Shown: one piece after another, positions 23,314 through 31,620 of the stretch
Numbering within the stretch: position 1 is the stretch's first letter
Layout: every line of letters begins with the position of its first letter
Assembly: GCA_965212545.1 (NCBI GenBank)
Contig: CBDBVB010000023.1
Location: 87,734-151,733 of the forward strand
DNA length: 64,000 bases
Reading direction: 5' to 3'
Source of the DNA: JABDIP01 sp965212545
GTDB taxonomy: Bacteria; Pseudomonadota; Alphaproteobacteria; DSM-16000; Inquilinaceae
Translations under genes and position numbers: made by a program
Notes under the pieces: generated by a model
What the model saw: only the letters and a program-made list of their open reading frames with translations
The model's database searches: none
Told to the model about the DNA's origin: nothing

Positions 23314-25842
23314 CTAGTCCCCGGTGGCGTGATCCAGGGTGGGCGGGCTCTTGCTCGGCGTCTCATTCTGTGGCGAACGCACCGGAAGCACGCAGCTGAC
23401 GGTGGTTCCCTCGCCGGGCTGTGAGGCGATCTCGACCCTGCCGCCATGCATTTCCACCAGGCTTTTCACCAGGGCCAGGCCCAGGCCGACACCCTGGTCG
23501 TGATGCCCGTAGCCACGCTCGAAACGGCCGAACAGCCGGCCCTGTTCGGCCTCGTCGATGCCCACGCCGGTGTCCTTGACGTAAAGCCACATCCAGTCGC
23601 CATCGCGCTTCGACGACAGGGTGATGACGCCGCCGCCCGGGGTGAACTTGATGGCGTTGCTGACAAGATTGTGCAGCGCCTGTTTCAGGCGGCGCTCGTC
23701 CGCCTGGATCTTGCTGGCGCGGATCTTAGGGTCGAGGCGGATGGTCAGGTTCTGCTTGCCGGCCCATTCATGGGTCAGATCATAGACGCTCTGCAGCATC
23801 GCCTTGATGTCGACCTGCTGATAGTTGAGCGACAGATAGCCGGCCTCGATCGTCGCCAGGTCCAGAATATCGTTGATCAGCGCCAGCAGCCGTTCCGACG
23901 CGTCGGTGATGCTCCGGGTGTATTCCGACTGCCGGTCGTTGAGCTTGCCGAAATACTCGTGGTTCAGGATCTCCGCGAAGCCCATGATCGCGTTCAGCGG
24001 CGTGCGCAGCTGGTACGACACGTTGGCGATGAACTCGGTCTTCAACTGGTCGGCGGTCTCCAGCGCGTCGTTGATCCGCCGCAGCGCCTGTTCGACCCGG
24101 GCGCTGTCGGTGACGTCCAGATAGCTGTTCAGCACGCCGCCATCGGGCAGCGGCACGTTCACATAGTGCAGGATCGACTTGTCGGTACGCTCGACCCGGC
24201 CGCTGCCGGCGTCCCGGTCCAGCGCGCGGGCGATCATTTCGCCGCGCTGCTCCGACCAATCCTCGCCGGTATCGATGAACGGGCGGGCCTTGTCGATGAG
24301 CTCCGACACATGGGGCTCGCCAACCACATCGTCGGCCGACAGGTTCCACAGCGTCAGGAAGGCCGGATTGCTGAGTCGCAGCCGACCGTCGCTGCCGTAC
24401 ACCGCGATGCCTTCCGCCAGATTGTCCAGCGTTTCCTTCTGCACCGCCATCAGGGTGTTGTAGTTGCTGACCAGGGCCAGCGAGCTGGTCACATCCTCCT
24501 GCATGAACAACAGCCCGCCGAACGGATGCGGCGTGATGACCTGGCGCAGGGTGGTGCCGTCCGGCAGGTGCAGGGTGTCGTCGCTGGCCTCGATCAGCGA
24601 CGTGAACAGATCCATCTGGCTCTTCTTGAAGGCCGGGAAATCGGCATATTCCGGCAGCCGGCGGCGCTCGCGCAGATCTTCCAGCACCTCGCCCATGGCC
24701 GGCTGGGTATCCAGCCAGCGCTCGTCCAGCCCCCAAAGCAAGACGAAGGCCTGGTTGAAGAAGGTCAGCCGCTTGTCCGGTCCGTAGATCGCCGTCGCCG
24801 TTTTCAGCTGCTCCAGCACCTCGGCATGGGCGTCGACATGCCGCCGCAACTCCGCCTCGGCCAACTCCTGCGGCGTCAGGTCGACGGCATAGCCGATCAG
24901 CACGGCATCGACGGCATCCGACGACCGGTCGCCCAGCGCCAGCGGCATTTCGGTGATCGCGACCCAGCGGCGCTCGCCGCCGATCACGATGTGATGCGAT
25001 TCCGAAACCGCGCCGTCCTTGGCCTTGGCCCGGACCGCCAGCGCCGTGCCGCCCTTGTCGACGGCGCCGGCGCCGATCTGCCGCTGCTCGGCCAGCACGT
25101 CCTCGACACTGGATTCCACGGCCACCGCGTACGCGGTGTTGACCCAGACGATCTTGAGGTCGGCATCGCGCAGCCAGATCGGCATGGGCAGCGATTCCAG
25201 CATGCCCAAATAGGTGATCTCCTGGGCGACCGCCTGTTCCAGCGCCTGTGCGTCGCGCGCCGCCGTCGCATCGCGTTCGGTGATGTCGTTGACCCACAAC
25301 ACGTCGAAGTTGGAATCGCCGTGATAGGCGCGCCCGCGCCGCCCGGTCATCAGCAGCGTCTTGACCTCGCCGCCATGCCGGGCCGCCGCGGTGGAGACCG
25401 TCAGGTGGAACGGCGTGCCGTCGTTGCGCAACCGCACGAAGGCGCGTCGCAGCGCATCCGCGTCATCCTTCTCCAGCGCGAGCTCGATATCCTCGAGGGT
25501 GCGGACCGATTCGACGCCCAGCAGCCGCACGAACCCGTCGGAGACGGCCAGCGACCCGGCGGTGTCCCAGCCGCAGCAGGATTGCGGGGCGGCGTCCAGA
25601 AAGGCTTCCAGGCGCAGGGTCTCGCCGGCGAAGTGGCCGGCCCGCGCCGCAGCGTCCTTCATCCGGCGACGCTGTATGGCCAACAGGACAAGCGCGACGG
25701 TGGCGGCGATCATGAAGCCGGCCATGCCGCCGCCGACCAGGAATCCGGCGGGGCCGATCTGAGCCCAGGCCGGCGTCGGACCGGCGATCATGGCAACGGC
25801 GATTGTCGCGCCGACAAGCCGTAGCGGCCAGGAGGGTGTCAT
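23314..25842 (-). CDS. divL: DivL-type PAS-domain kinase with tyrosine in place of the phospho-acceptor histidine
   Basis: An 842-residue protein: a short N-terminus with one or two membrane spans (about 8-58), several PAS domains (about 75-600), a HisKA dimerisation domain and an ATPase domain. The phospho-acceptor box reads IANVSYQLRTPLNAIMGF, with Tyr610 where histidine kinases have His. This is the hallmark of DivL, which in Caulobacter regulates CckA and hence CtrA. The ATP-binding boxes are intact: HNLVSNAIKF, DTGVGI and GVGLGLALV. The chosen start MTPSWPLRL gives a clean membrane segment. The stop lies in the CTAG duplication of the neighbouring MITE. Confidence 0.88.
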   Translation of the reverse strand: MTPSWPLRLVGATIAVAMIAGPTPAWAQIGPAGFLVGGGMAGFMIAATVALVLLAIQRRRMKDAAARAGHFAGETLRLEAFLDAAPQSCCGWDTAGSLAVSDGFVRLLGVESVRTLEDIELALEKDDADALRRAFVRLRNDGTPFHLTVSTAAARHGGEVKTLLMTGRRGRAYHGDSNFDVLWVNDITERDATAARDAQALEQAVAQEITYLGMLESLPMPIWLRDADLKIVWVNTAYAVAVESSVEDVLAEQRQIGAGAVDKGGTALAVRAKAKDGAVSESHHIVIGGERRWVAITEMPLALGDRSSDAVDAVLIGYAVDLTPQELAEAELRRHVDAHAEVLEQLKTATAIYGPDKRLTFFNQAFVLLWGLDERWLDTQPAMGEVLEDLRERRRLPEYADFPAFKKSQMDLFTSLIEASDDTLHLPDGTTLRQVITPHPFGGLLFMQEDVTSSLALVSNYNTLMAVQKETLDNLAEGIAVYGSDGRLRLSNPAFLTLWNLSADDVVGEPHVSELIDKARPFIDTGEDWSEQRGEMIARALDRDAGSGRVERTDKSILHYVNVPLPDGGVLNSYLDVTDSARVEQALRRINDALETADQLKTEFIANVSYQLRTPLNAIMGFAEILNHEYFGKLNDRQSEYTRSITDASERLLALINDILDLATIEAGYLSLNYQQVDIKAMLQSVYDLTHEWAGKQNLTIRLDPKIRASKIQADERRLKQALHNLVSNAIKFTPGGGVITLSSKRDGDWMWLYVKDTGVGIDEAEQGRLFGRFERGYGHHDQGVGLGLALVKSLVEMHGGRVEIASQPGEGTTVSCVLPVRSPQNETPSKSPPTLDHATGD

Positions 25843-25976
25843 CCGAACCTGACGGGCTCTCGGTAATGAACACTGCACATGGCCAATTTACGTTAGCAAT
25901 GACGCAACAAACAAGCCGGCAGTGGCCGCGCGGCCCCGACAGGCCGGATGAGGTTGACGCGTGCGGGGCGCCGATT

Positions 25977-27296
25977 CTAGTAGCGGTAGTGCTCCGGCTT
26001 GAAGGGACCGGCGGTCTCGATGCCCAGATAATCGGCCTGCACCGGCGTCAGCTCGGTCAGCGCGGCGCCGAGCTTCTTCAGATGCAGCCGGGCGACTTTC
26101 TCGTCCAGCGGCTTGGGCAGCACGTGCACGGCCACGTCGTAGCGGTCGGAATGGTTCCACAGCTCGATCTGCGCCAGCACCTGGTTGGTGAAGGACGCGC
26201 TCATCACGAAGCTGGGATGGCCGGTGCCGCAGCCGAGATTGACCAGCCGGCCCTTGGCCAGGACGATCAGGCGCTTGCCGTCGGGGAAGATCACCTCGTC
26301 GACCTGCGGCTTGACCTCTTCCCACTTGTAGTTGCGCAGCGCCTCGATCTGAATCTCGCTGTCGAAATGGCCGATGTTGGAGACGATCGCCCGGTCCTTC
26401 ATCTCGCGCATGTGGTCGAGGGTAATCACATCGACATTGCCGGTGGTGGTGACGAAGATGTCGCCGACCGGCGCCGCCGCCTCCATGGTGACCACCTCGT
26501 AACCCTCCATGGCGGCCTGCAGCGCGCAGATCGGGTCGATCTCGGTGACCATGACGCGGGCACCCTGGCTGCGCAGGCTGGCGGCCGAGCCTTTGCCGAC
26601 ATCGCCATAGCCGCAGACCACGGCGATCTTGCCGGCCATCATCACGTCGGTGGCGCGCTTGATGCCGTCGACCAGGCTCTCGCGGCAGCCGTAAAGATTG
26701 TCGAATTTCGACTTGGTGACGCTGTCGTTGACGTTGATCGCCGGCACCTTCAGCGTGCCCTTCTTGGCCATCTCATAGAGGCGGTGCACGCCGGTGGTGG
26801 TCTCTTCGCTCAGCCCCTTCACGTCGTCCAGCAGCTCCGGATGCTTGTCGTGCATCAGCACCGTCAGGTCGCCGCCATCGTCCAGGATCAGATTCGGCGT
26901 CCAGCCGTCCGGGCCCTTCACGGTCTGCTCGATGCACCACCAGAACTCCTCCTCGGTCTCGCCCTTCCAGGCGAACACCGGGATGCCGGCGGCGGCGATG
27001 GCGGCCGCCGCCTGGTCCTGGGTGGAGAAGATGTTGCAGGACGACCAGCGGAGCTCGGCCCCCAGTTCGATCAGGGTCTCGATCAGCACCGCAGTCTGGA
27101 TCGTCATATGCAGGCAGCCCGCGATACGCGCGCCCTTCAGCGGCGCCTTGCCGGCATATTCCTCGCGCAGGGCCATCAGCCCCGGCATCTCGGTCTCGGC
27201 AATGGCGATCTCCTTGCGGCCCCAATCGGCAAGCGTCAGATCGGCCACCTTGCAATCGCTGAACCCACCGGCATCCGGCATCTCGAAATCCTTCAT
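25977..27296 (-). CDS. ahcY: Adenosylhomocysteinase
   Basis: A 439-residue NAD-dependent hydrolase that splits S-adenosylhomocysteine into adenosine and homocysteine, keeping methylation reactions running. It shows the N-terminal LADWGRKEIAIAETEMPGLM, HMTIQTAVLIETL, the EFWWCIEQT segment, the NAD-binding VCGYGDVGKGSA, and the family-ending PFKPEHYRY. Length is normal. A perfect-armed AT-rich palindrome lies about 80 bp before the start, so expression is probably controlled by a repressor. Confidence 0.96.
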   Translation of the reverse strand: MKDFEMPDAGGFSDCKVADLTLADWGRKEIAIAETEMPGLMALREEYAGKAPLKGARIAGCLHMTIQTAVLIETLIELGAELRWSSCNIFSTQDQAAAAIAAAGIPVFAWKGETEEEFWWCIEQTVKGPDGWTPNLILDDGGDLTVLMHDKHPELLDDVKGLSEETTTGVHRLYEMAKKGTLKVPAINVNDSVTKSKFDNLYGCRESLVDGIKRATDVMMAGKIAVVCGYGDVGKGSAASLRSQGARVMVTEIDPICALQAAMEGYEVVTMEAAAPVGDIFVTTTGNVDVITLDHMREMKDRAIVSNIGHFDSEIQIEALRNYKWEEVKPQVDEVIFPDGKRLIVLAKGRLVNLGCGTGHPSFVMSASFTNQVLAQIELWNHSDRYDVAVHVLPKPLDEKVARLHLKKLGAALTELTPVQADYLGIETAGPFKPEHYRY

Positions 27297-27374
27297 CTGT
27301 CTGGACGGAACGCGACGCGGACAGGCCGGCAGATCGCGGCACCGATGTACCAGCCGGAGCGTATCGCAGCAAGC

Positions 27375-27390
27375 ATAAAGATTTCTTTAT
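27375..27390. promoter_or_regulatory. Palindromic operator upstream of ahcY (SahR-like candidate)
   Basis: ATAAAGATTTCTTTAT has perfect seven-base arms around a two-base centre, in an otherwise GC-rich stretch. It sits 79 bp ahead of the ahcY start on the minus strand. SahR, an ArsR-family sensor of S-adenosylhomocysteine, is known to control ahcY in several proteobacteria, and this site is of the right kind and place. I cannot confirm the consensus from memory. In the rest of 27297-27647 I see no gene. Confidence 0.5.
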
Positions 27391-27647
27391 ATATCAAATT
27401 GAGCCTGCGGAGCGTCGCCCGAGGCCGCGCCGGGTACCTGGACCCACTCTCCATGGGAGAAGGCGGGGCCTGCGTCTCTTTCCATTGCGATCTGGCCGGC
27501 ACAGAGTCATGAGATAGTGTCACCGGGCTTCAGCCTCAGGGCGCAATTTGCGGTCGATGCGGTCCGGCATTGCGCTACCATGCCGGACATTGTCGATGAT
27601 CCCGGCATCCGCCGAGACATTCCGAATGCAGATTGTGAGGCAGAAAC

Positions 27648-28196
27648 ATGTGCGACGAATGCCGCAGATTTGCCGAGAGCATGGTCCGTTCCGCGATGAC
27701 GAACACTCCAGAAAACCCGGTCGGCTATCGGGCTCCGACCGAGGTCATCGCGAAATCGAACTTCAAGGTGACTCGCCTTCCAACGGACATGTCGTTCACA
27801 CATGCCTGTGGTCGGACTGTTGATGAGGTCAGGAAATCGGATGGCTTCGATCCCGCATATTCAAGCGAGATCTGTTACAGCAACGACAGCGGCCCCCACG
27901 AGCACTGGTTTGACCGGATGACATTTGCCGCCAAGGCACAAGAGGGGCGCGTATTGAGCAAAGTCGCGGATATGCAGGGGTACGGCACCGACCGCAAGGG
28001 CGAGGGCACCCAGTATGCCTACAAGTTCACGGCGCCGAGAGGAACGCAGGTCCGCAGCACTCGTGGCAAGTTCGATGGCGAAATCTGTTTCCCCGAGCCC
28101 ATTCCCTGGAGCTGGATCGACGAGGTCCATGAAGTACAAATCGGCAAAGGGCACAAGAAGAACTATGTCGTCAAATACAAGAAGGCGAGTGGGTAG
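27648..28196 (+). CDS. Hypothetical protein with possible ADP-ribosyltransferase-like fold
   Basis: A 182-residue protein with a GAGG ahead of its ATG. I see no sure family. Two stretches resemble the pierisin/enterotoxin type of ADP-ribosyltransferase. HACGRTVDEVRKSDGFDP has the R-x(2)-D/E-x-V...GF spacing seen around the NAD-binding arginine, and DGEICFPEPIPWSWI resembles the E...FP-x-x-IP segment around the catalytic glutamate. A clear Ser-Thr-Ser centre is missing. It also has two early cysteines (MCDECRRF). It stands alone between ahcY and a palindromic element. Confidence 0.5.
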   Translation: MCDECRRFAESMVRSAMTNTPENPVGYRAPTEVIAKSNFKVTRLPTDMSFTHACGRTVDEVRKSDGFDPAYSSEICYSNDSGPHEHWFDRMTFAAKAQEGRVLSKVADMQGYGTDRKGEGTQYAYKFTAPRGTQVRSTRGKFDGEICFPEPIPWSWIDEVHEVQIGKGHKKNYVVKYKKASG

Positions 28197-28225
28197 AGAT
28201 AGTCGTTAGGGGCAGGTCTCCACTA

Positions 28226-28316
28226 CGGTGACAGTTCACTGAAATCCTAATCCCCGATCGTCCACCCGACCATGCCAACCACACGTCGCGAACGAGGATT
28301 AGGTGAACTGTCACCG
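28226..28316. repeat. 91-bp palindromic element with CGGTGACAGTTCAC ends
   Basis: The left arm CGGTGACAGTTCACT...CCTAATCC pairs with the right arm GGATTAGGTGAACTGTCACCG almost perfectly, with a short unpaired centre. The CGGTGACA ends match the element at 7433-7512. Such CGGTGACAGTTCAC palindromes resemble units mobilised by REP-associated tyrosine transposases; no such gene is in the window. It lies between convergent genes and could also end transcription. Confidence 0.75.
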
Positions 28317-28345
28317 CAATACACCGCAATAACCAGCGACATGAC

Positions 28346-28876
28346 CTAAGGTCTGCGCCGCCATGCCGCTGGGTGATGGGTCTTGGCGTGACCCCATAGA
28401 CCGCGCCTCGCCAAACGGGCTTCGCGTTCAATGTGCTTGTATTGGTCGCCAAATGCAGCAACGGCATAGCCGTTCAGAACAAGCCACTCGCCAACGTCTT
28501 TGCCGTCGCACATCACGTTGCCGACGACGCGCTCGTATCTGTCGTATCCCTCGACCTTCACTTCGACGCGTTTGCCGCCAATCGCCCGTATTAGCGAATG
28601 CTTCACTCGCTTGCCCTGCTTGAACACGTAGCCATGCTGGTGGATGGCAACCTGATCTTCCTCGGGTGCGTCGAGGCCTGCGAGCCGAACCGTGTGACGG
28701 GCAACGCGAATCGTGTCTCCGTCGATGACAAAAGCCCTGCCCGTGATGGTGCTACCGACCCGTTTTTTCGGCGGCCTGTTGGTTTTCGAGAAACCCCTTG
28801 CATTGCGATTGGCCCCCCGGGAGCCCATCACCATAAAAACGAGCGCCACAATGGCCAGTGCGGCGATGATTTCCAT
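28346..28876 (-). CDS. Membrane-anchored thermonuclease (SNase-like) family protein
   Basis: A 176-residue protein. An N-terminal hydrophobic segment (about 2-17, EIIAALAIVALVFMVM) and a basic linker lead to a staphylococcal-nuclease domain (about 40-170). The active-site region reads FVIDGDTIRVARHTVRLAGLDAPEEDQ, with the expected Arg, Asp and Glu, and a later YDRYERVVGNV supplies the second Arg region. LVLNGYAVAAF and EREARLARRGLWG close the fold. It probably acts as a calcium-dependent nuclease at the outer face of the inner membrane. Confidence 0.87.
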   Translation of the reverse strand: MEIIAALAIVALVFMVMGSRGANRNARGFSKTNRPPKKRVGSTITGRAFVIDGDTIRVARHTVRLAGLDAPEEDQVAIHQHGYVFKQGKRVKHSLIRAIGGKRVEVKVEGYDRYERVVGNVMCDGKDVGEWLVLNGYAVAAFGDQYKHIEREARLARRGLWGHAKTHHPAAWRRRP

Positions 28877-28993
28877 TTTTCGGACTACCTACGCCGGGCA
28901 TATTCAGTGAGGAGCATGATTAGTTTGGATCGGAGTCAATTGTCCTGTGGCAAGCGGGATGAATCGGTAGAGTCTGACCCAATCGATTGGGCC

Positions 28994-29024
28994 GAATCAA
29001 TCGGATCAGGGTCGATTGATTTTC
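28994..29024 (+). repeat. Short dispersed repeat, copy 2
   Basis: Matches the reverse complement of 3811-3840 (shared GGATCAGG and CGATTGATTTTC). It is preceded by the palindrome GACCCAATCGATTGGGCC at about 28976. It occupies the gap between the nuclease gene and ptsI. Confidence 0.55.
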
Positions 29025-29052
29025 CACGATTCGATGTGCGCGAAAGCGCCCT

Positions 29053-30858
29053 TCACTCGATCTCATTGAAATCGTCCAGCAGCGCCCCGATGCGGCCCGG
29101 GTCGCTCTGGTCCATGATCATGCCGGCGCGGCGGGTGGCGGCAACGGTGTCGAGGGTGCGGACGCGGCGTTTCACGGCCAGCAGCTTGGCCGGGGACATG
29201 GAGAGATCCTGCAGGCCCAGGCCGACCAGAAGGGCCGTGAAGCGCGGGTCGCCGGCGATCTCGCCGCACAGGCTGACCGGGATGCGGGCGCGAAGTGCGG
29301 CCTGGGTCGCGAACTGGATCAGGCGCAGGACGGCCGGGTGCAGCGGATTGTACAAATCGGCCACCTGCTCGTCGCCGCGGTCGATGGCCAGGGTGTACTG
29401 GATCAGATCATTGGTGCCGATGGCGAAGAAATCCGATGCCTGGGCCAGCGCGTCGGCGGCCAGGGCCGCGCCCGGCACCTCGATCATGGCGCCGATCGGC
29501 GGCAGCGGGTCGGCGAACGGCACCTTGCGCCGCTTCAGCCGGTGCACCGCGCGGCCGAGCGCGGCGCGCACCGAGCGGATCTCGGCGACGCTGGTGATCA
29601 TCGGCAGCAGAATGCGGGTCGGCCCGTGCGCCCCGGCGCGCAGGGCGGCCGCCAGCTGGGTCTCCAGCAGCTTGGGCTCGCGCAGGCCAAGGCGGATCGC
29701 GCGCAGGCCAAGCGCCGGATTGGCGCTCTCGCCGAACCGGTCGCCCAGCGACGTCGCCAGCTTCTCGCCGCCGACATCCAGGGTGCGGATGGTCACCGGC
29801 CGGCCGGCCATCGCCGTCACGATCTCGCGCAGCGCCTCATACTGCTCATCCTCGCTGGGCAGGTCCTGGCGGTTCATGAACTGGAATTCGGTGCGCAGCA
29901 GGCCAACGCCGTCGGCGCCCAGCTCGACCGCCGTCTCGACCTCGCGCGGCAGTTCCAGATTGACCTGCAGCCCGATCTTGACGTCGTCGCGGCTCAGGCC
30001 CGGCTGGCCGATCAGGGTCCGCAGGCGGCGGCGGTCGTCGGCCAGGGATTCGCGACGGCCGGCATAGTCGGCCAGGGTCTCCGCGTCCGGATCGATGATC
30101 ACCAATCCGGCATTGCCGTCGACGATCACCGTCTTGCCCGACGCCGCGCCATCCATCAGCCCGACCGCGCCCAGCACTGCCGGTAGGCCCAGCGACCGCG
30201 CCATGATCGCGGTGTGCCCCTCGGCACCGCCCAGGCTGGTGGCGAAGCCGGCGACCAGTTTGGGGTCCATCAGCGCGGTGTCGGCCGGGGTGATCTCCTC
30301 GGCGATGATGATGCTGCCCTCCGGCAGGGTGGCAAAGGCCTGGAACTGGCTGTCCGACAGGTTGCGGATCAGCCGCGCGCCGACATCTCGGATATCCTGG
30401 ATGCGGCCGGCCAGATAGGCATCGTCCATCGCCGCGAAGTGCTGCGCGATGGACGAGACCTCGGCCTGCACCGCGTATTCGGCGTTGTAGCGCTCCTCGG
30501 CGATGCAGCGATCGACGCCGCGTGTCAGCCGCGAGCCGCCAAGGATCGCCAGATGGGCGTCGAGCAGGAAGTCGAGCTCCTCGGCGGCGGATTCCGGCAG
30601 CGCCGCCGCCTTGGCCTTCAGCTTGCGGATCTGGCGCAGGGATTTCGACACCGCCCTCGCGAAGCGCGCGCGCTCGGACGGGATCTCGTCCGGGATCACG
30701 ACATATTCCGGAACCTGCTCGAAGCCGCTCTCGACCACATGCGCCGGCCCGATGGCGATTCCCGGCGCCACGCCCAGGCCGCTCACACGCCGGGTGTCGG
30801 GAGCGTCCGGCGCCGCGTCCCCAGGTGGCGGGTCCCTGTGGCCGGGTTCAGTCCTCAT
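29053..30858 (-). CDS. ptsI: PTS enzyme I (phosphoenolpyruvate-protein phosphotransferase)
   Basis: This 601-residue enzyme takes phosphate from PEP and passes it to HPr. The N-terminal domain opens RVSGLGVAPGIAIGPAHVV. The phospho-histidine lies in LGGAEGHTAIMARSLGLPAV, and the PEP-binding barrel shows GLLRTEFQFMNR, DVGGEKLA and the C-terminal SLCGEIAGDP with its catalytic cysteine. There is no N-terminal GAF domain, so it is EI proper, not EI-Ntr. The start overlaps the HPr stop by 11 bases. No sugar-specific EIIB or EIIC is in the cluster, so the chain is probably regulatory. Confidence 0.93.
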   Translation of the reverse strand: MRTEPGHRDPPPGDAAPDAPDTRRVSGLGVAPGIAIGPAHVVESGFEQVPEYVVIPDEIPSERARFARAVSKSLRQIRKLKAKAAALPESAAEELDFLLDAHLAILGGSRLTRGVDRCIAEERYNAEYAVQAEVSSIAQHFAAMDDAYLAGRIQDIRDVGARLIRNLSDSQFQAFATLPEGSIIIAEEITPADTALMDPKLVAGFATSLGGAEGHTAIMARSLGLPAVLGAVGLMDGAASGKTVIVDGNAGLVIIDPDAETLADYAGRRESLADDRRRLRTLIGQPGLSRDDVKIGLQVNLELPREVETAVELGADGVGLLRTEFQFMNRQDLPSEDEQYEALREIVTAMAGRPVTIRTLDVGGEKLATSLGDRFGESANPALGLRAIRLGLREPKLLETQLAAALRAGAHGPTRILLPMITSVAEIRSVRAALGRAVHRLKRRKVPFADPLPPIGAMIEVPGAALAADALAQASDFFAIGTNDLIQYTLAIDRGDEQVADLYNPLHPAVLRLIQFATQAALRARIPVSLCGEIAGDPRFTALLVGLGLQDLSMSPAKLLAVKRRVRTLDTVAATRRAGMIMDQSDPGRIGALLDDFNEIE

Positions 30859-31156
30859 CGAATTTGCGGACCACCAGATCGACGATCGCCCGGACCGCCG
30901 CCTCCGCCTCCTTGCCGGTCGCGATCAGGGTGATGGTGCTGCCGGGGCTGGCCGCCAGCATCATCAGCCCCATGATCGAATCGCCGCCGACATCCATGCC
31001 ATTGCGCGTCACCCGGATCTCGGCGTCGAAGGTCGCGACCAGCTTGACGAACTTCGCCGCCGCGCGGGCATGCAGGCCGCGGCGGTTCAGGATGGTGACC
31101 GCGCGCACCACCGGCGCCGGGCGGCGAGGGGGCGCGGTATCGTCGGCCGGGGTCAT
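30848..31156 (-). CDS. ptsH: HPr phosphocarrier protein
   Basis: A 102-residue protein with an ~18-residue N-terminal extension rich in Pro and Ala before the HPr fold. The EI-phosphorylated histidine is His29 (NRRGLHARAAAKFV). The regulatory serine, target of HPr kinase, is Ser60 (GGDSIMGLMMLAA). Both sites are intact, matching the hprK gene in the same cluster. The start overlaps the EIIA stop by four bases. Confidence 0.94.
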   Translation of the reverse strand: MTPADDTAPPRRPAPVVRAVTILNRRGLHARAAAKFVKLVATFDAEIRVTRNGMDVGGDSIMGLMMLAASPGSTITLIATGKEAEAAVRAIVDLVVRKFDED

Positions 31157-31572
31157 TTGTCCTCGGCCAGCAGGCTGGACGCCACATTGATGTATTTCTG
31201 CCCGGCCTCGCGGGCGTGGGTCACCGCCTGGACCATGGTCTCGGTACCGCGCACCTGGACCAGCTTGATCAGCATCGGCAGGTTGATTCCGGCGATCACC
31301 TCGACCTTGGCCTGGTCCATGATCGAGATCGCAAGATTGGAGGGCGTGCCGCCGAACATGTCGGTCAGCAGGACGGCGCCCCTGCCGGTGTCGACCCTGG
31401 CACAGCTCTCCAGGATCTCCATGCGCCGCTCCTCCATGTCGTCGTCGGGCCCGATGCAGACGGCGGCGATGTTCTCCTGCTCGCCGACCACATGCTCCAG
31501 CGCGGCGATGAATTCCTCGGCCAGCCGGCCATGGGTCACAAGGACCATTCCGATCATCGGCGGGGCGTCCAT
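31153..31572 (-). CDS. PTS EIIA component, mannose-family type
   Basis: A 139-residue EIIA-Man-type domain. The phosphorylated residue is His14 in MVLVTHGRLAEEFI. VLLTDMFGGTPSNLAI and VEVIAGINLPMLIKLV are family hallmarks. No EIIB/C/D genes follow, so in alphaproteobacteria of this type it acts as a phosphorylation-state sensor and not as a sugar permease part. It precedes HPr, with a four-base overlap. Confidence 0.93.
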   Translation of the reverse strand: MDAPPMIGMVLVTHGRLAEEFIAALEHVVGEQENIAAVCIGPDDDMEERRMEILESCARVDTGRGAVLLTDMFGGTPSNLAISIMDQAKVEVIAGINLPMLIKLVQVRGTETMVQAVTHAREAGQKYINVASSLLAEDK

Positions 31573-31620
31573 GGGTCAGGTTCTCCTGATCGTTCTATAC
31601 CAAGGGACATCAATGTTTTG

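Noticed and set aside
23446..25824. 792-codon plus-strand frame
   Set aside because: It is the antisense shadow of divL. The minus strand has PAS, HisKA and ATPase motifs; this frame has none.
27430..27490. Possible fifth copy of the nested-palindrome repeat
   Set aside because: Only a short stretch near CCCACTCTCCATGGGAGAAGG resembles the inner hairpin. The conserved ends are missing, so it is not counted.
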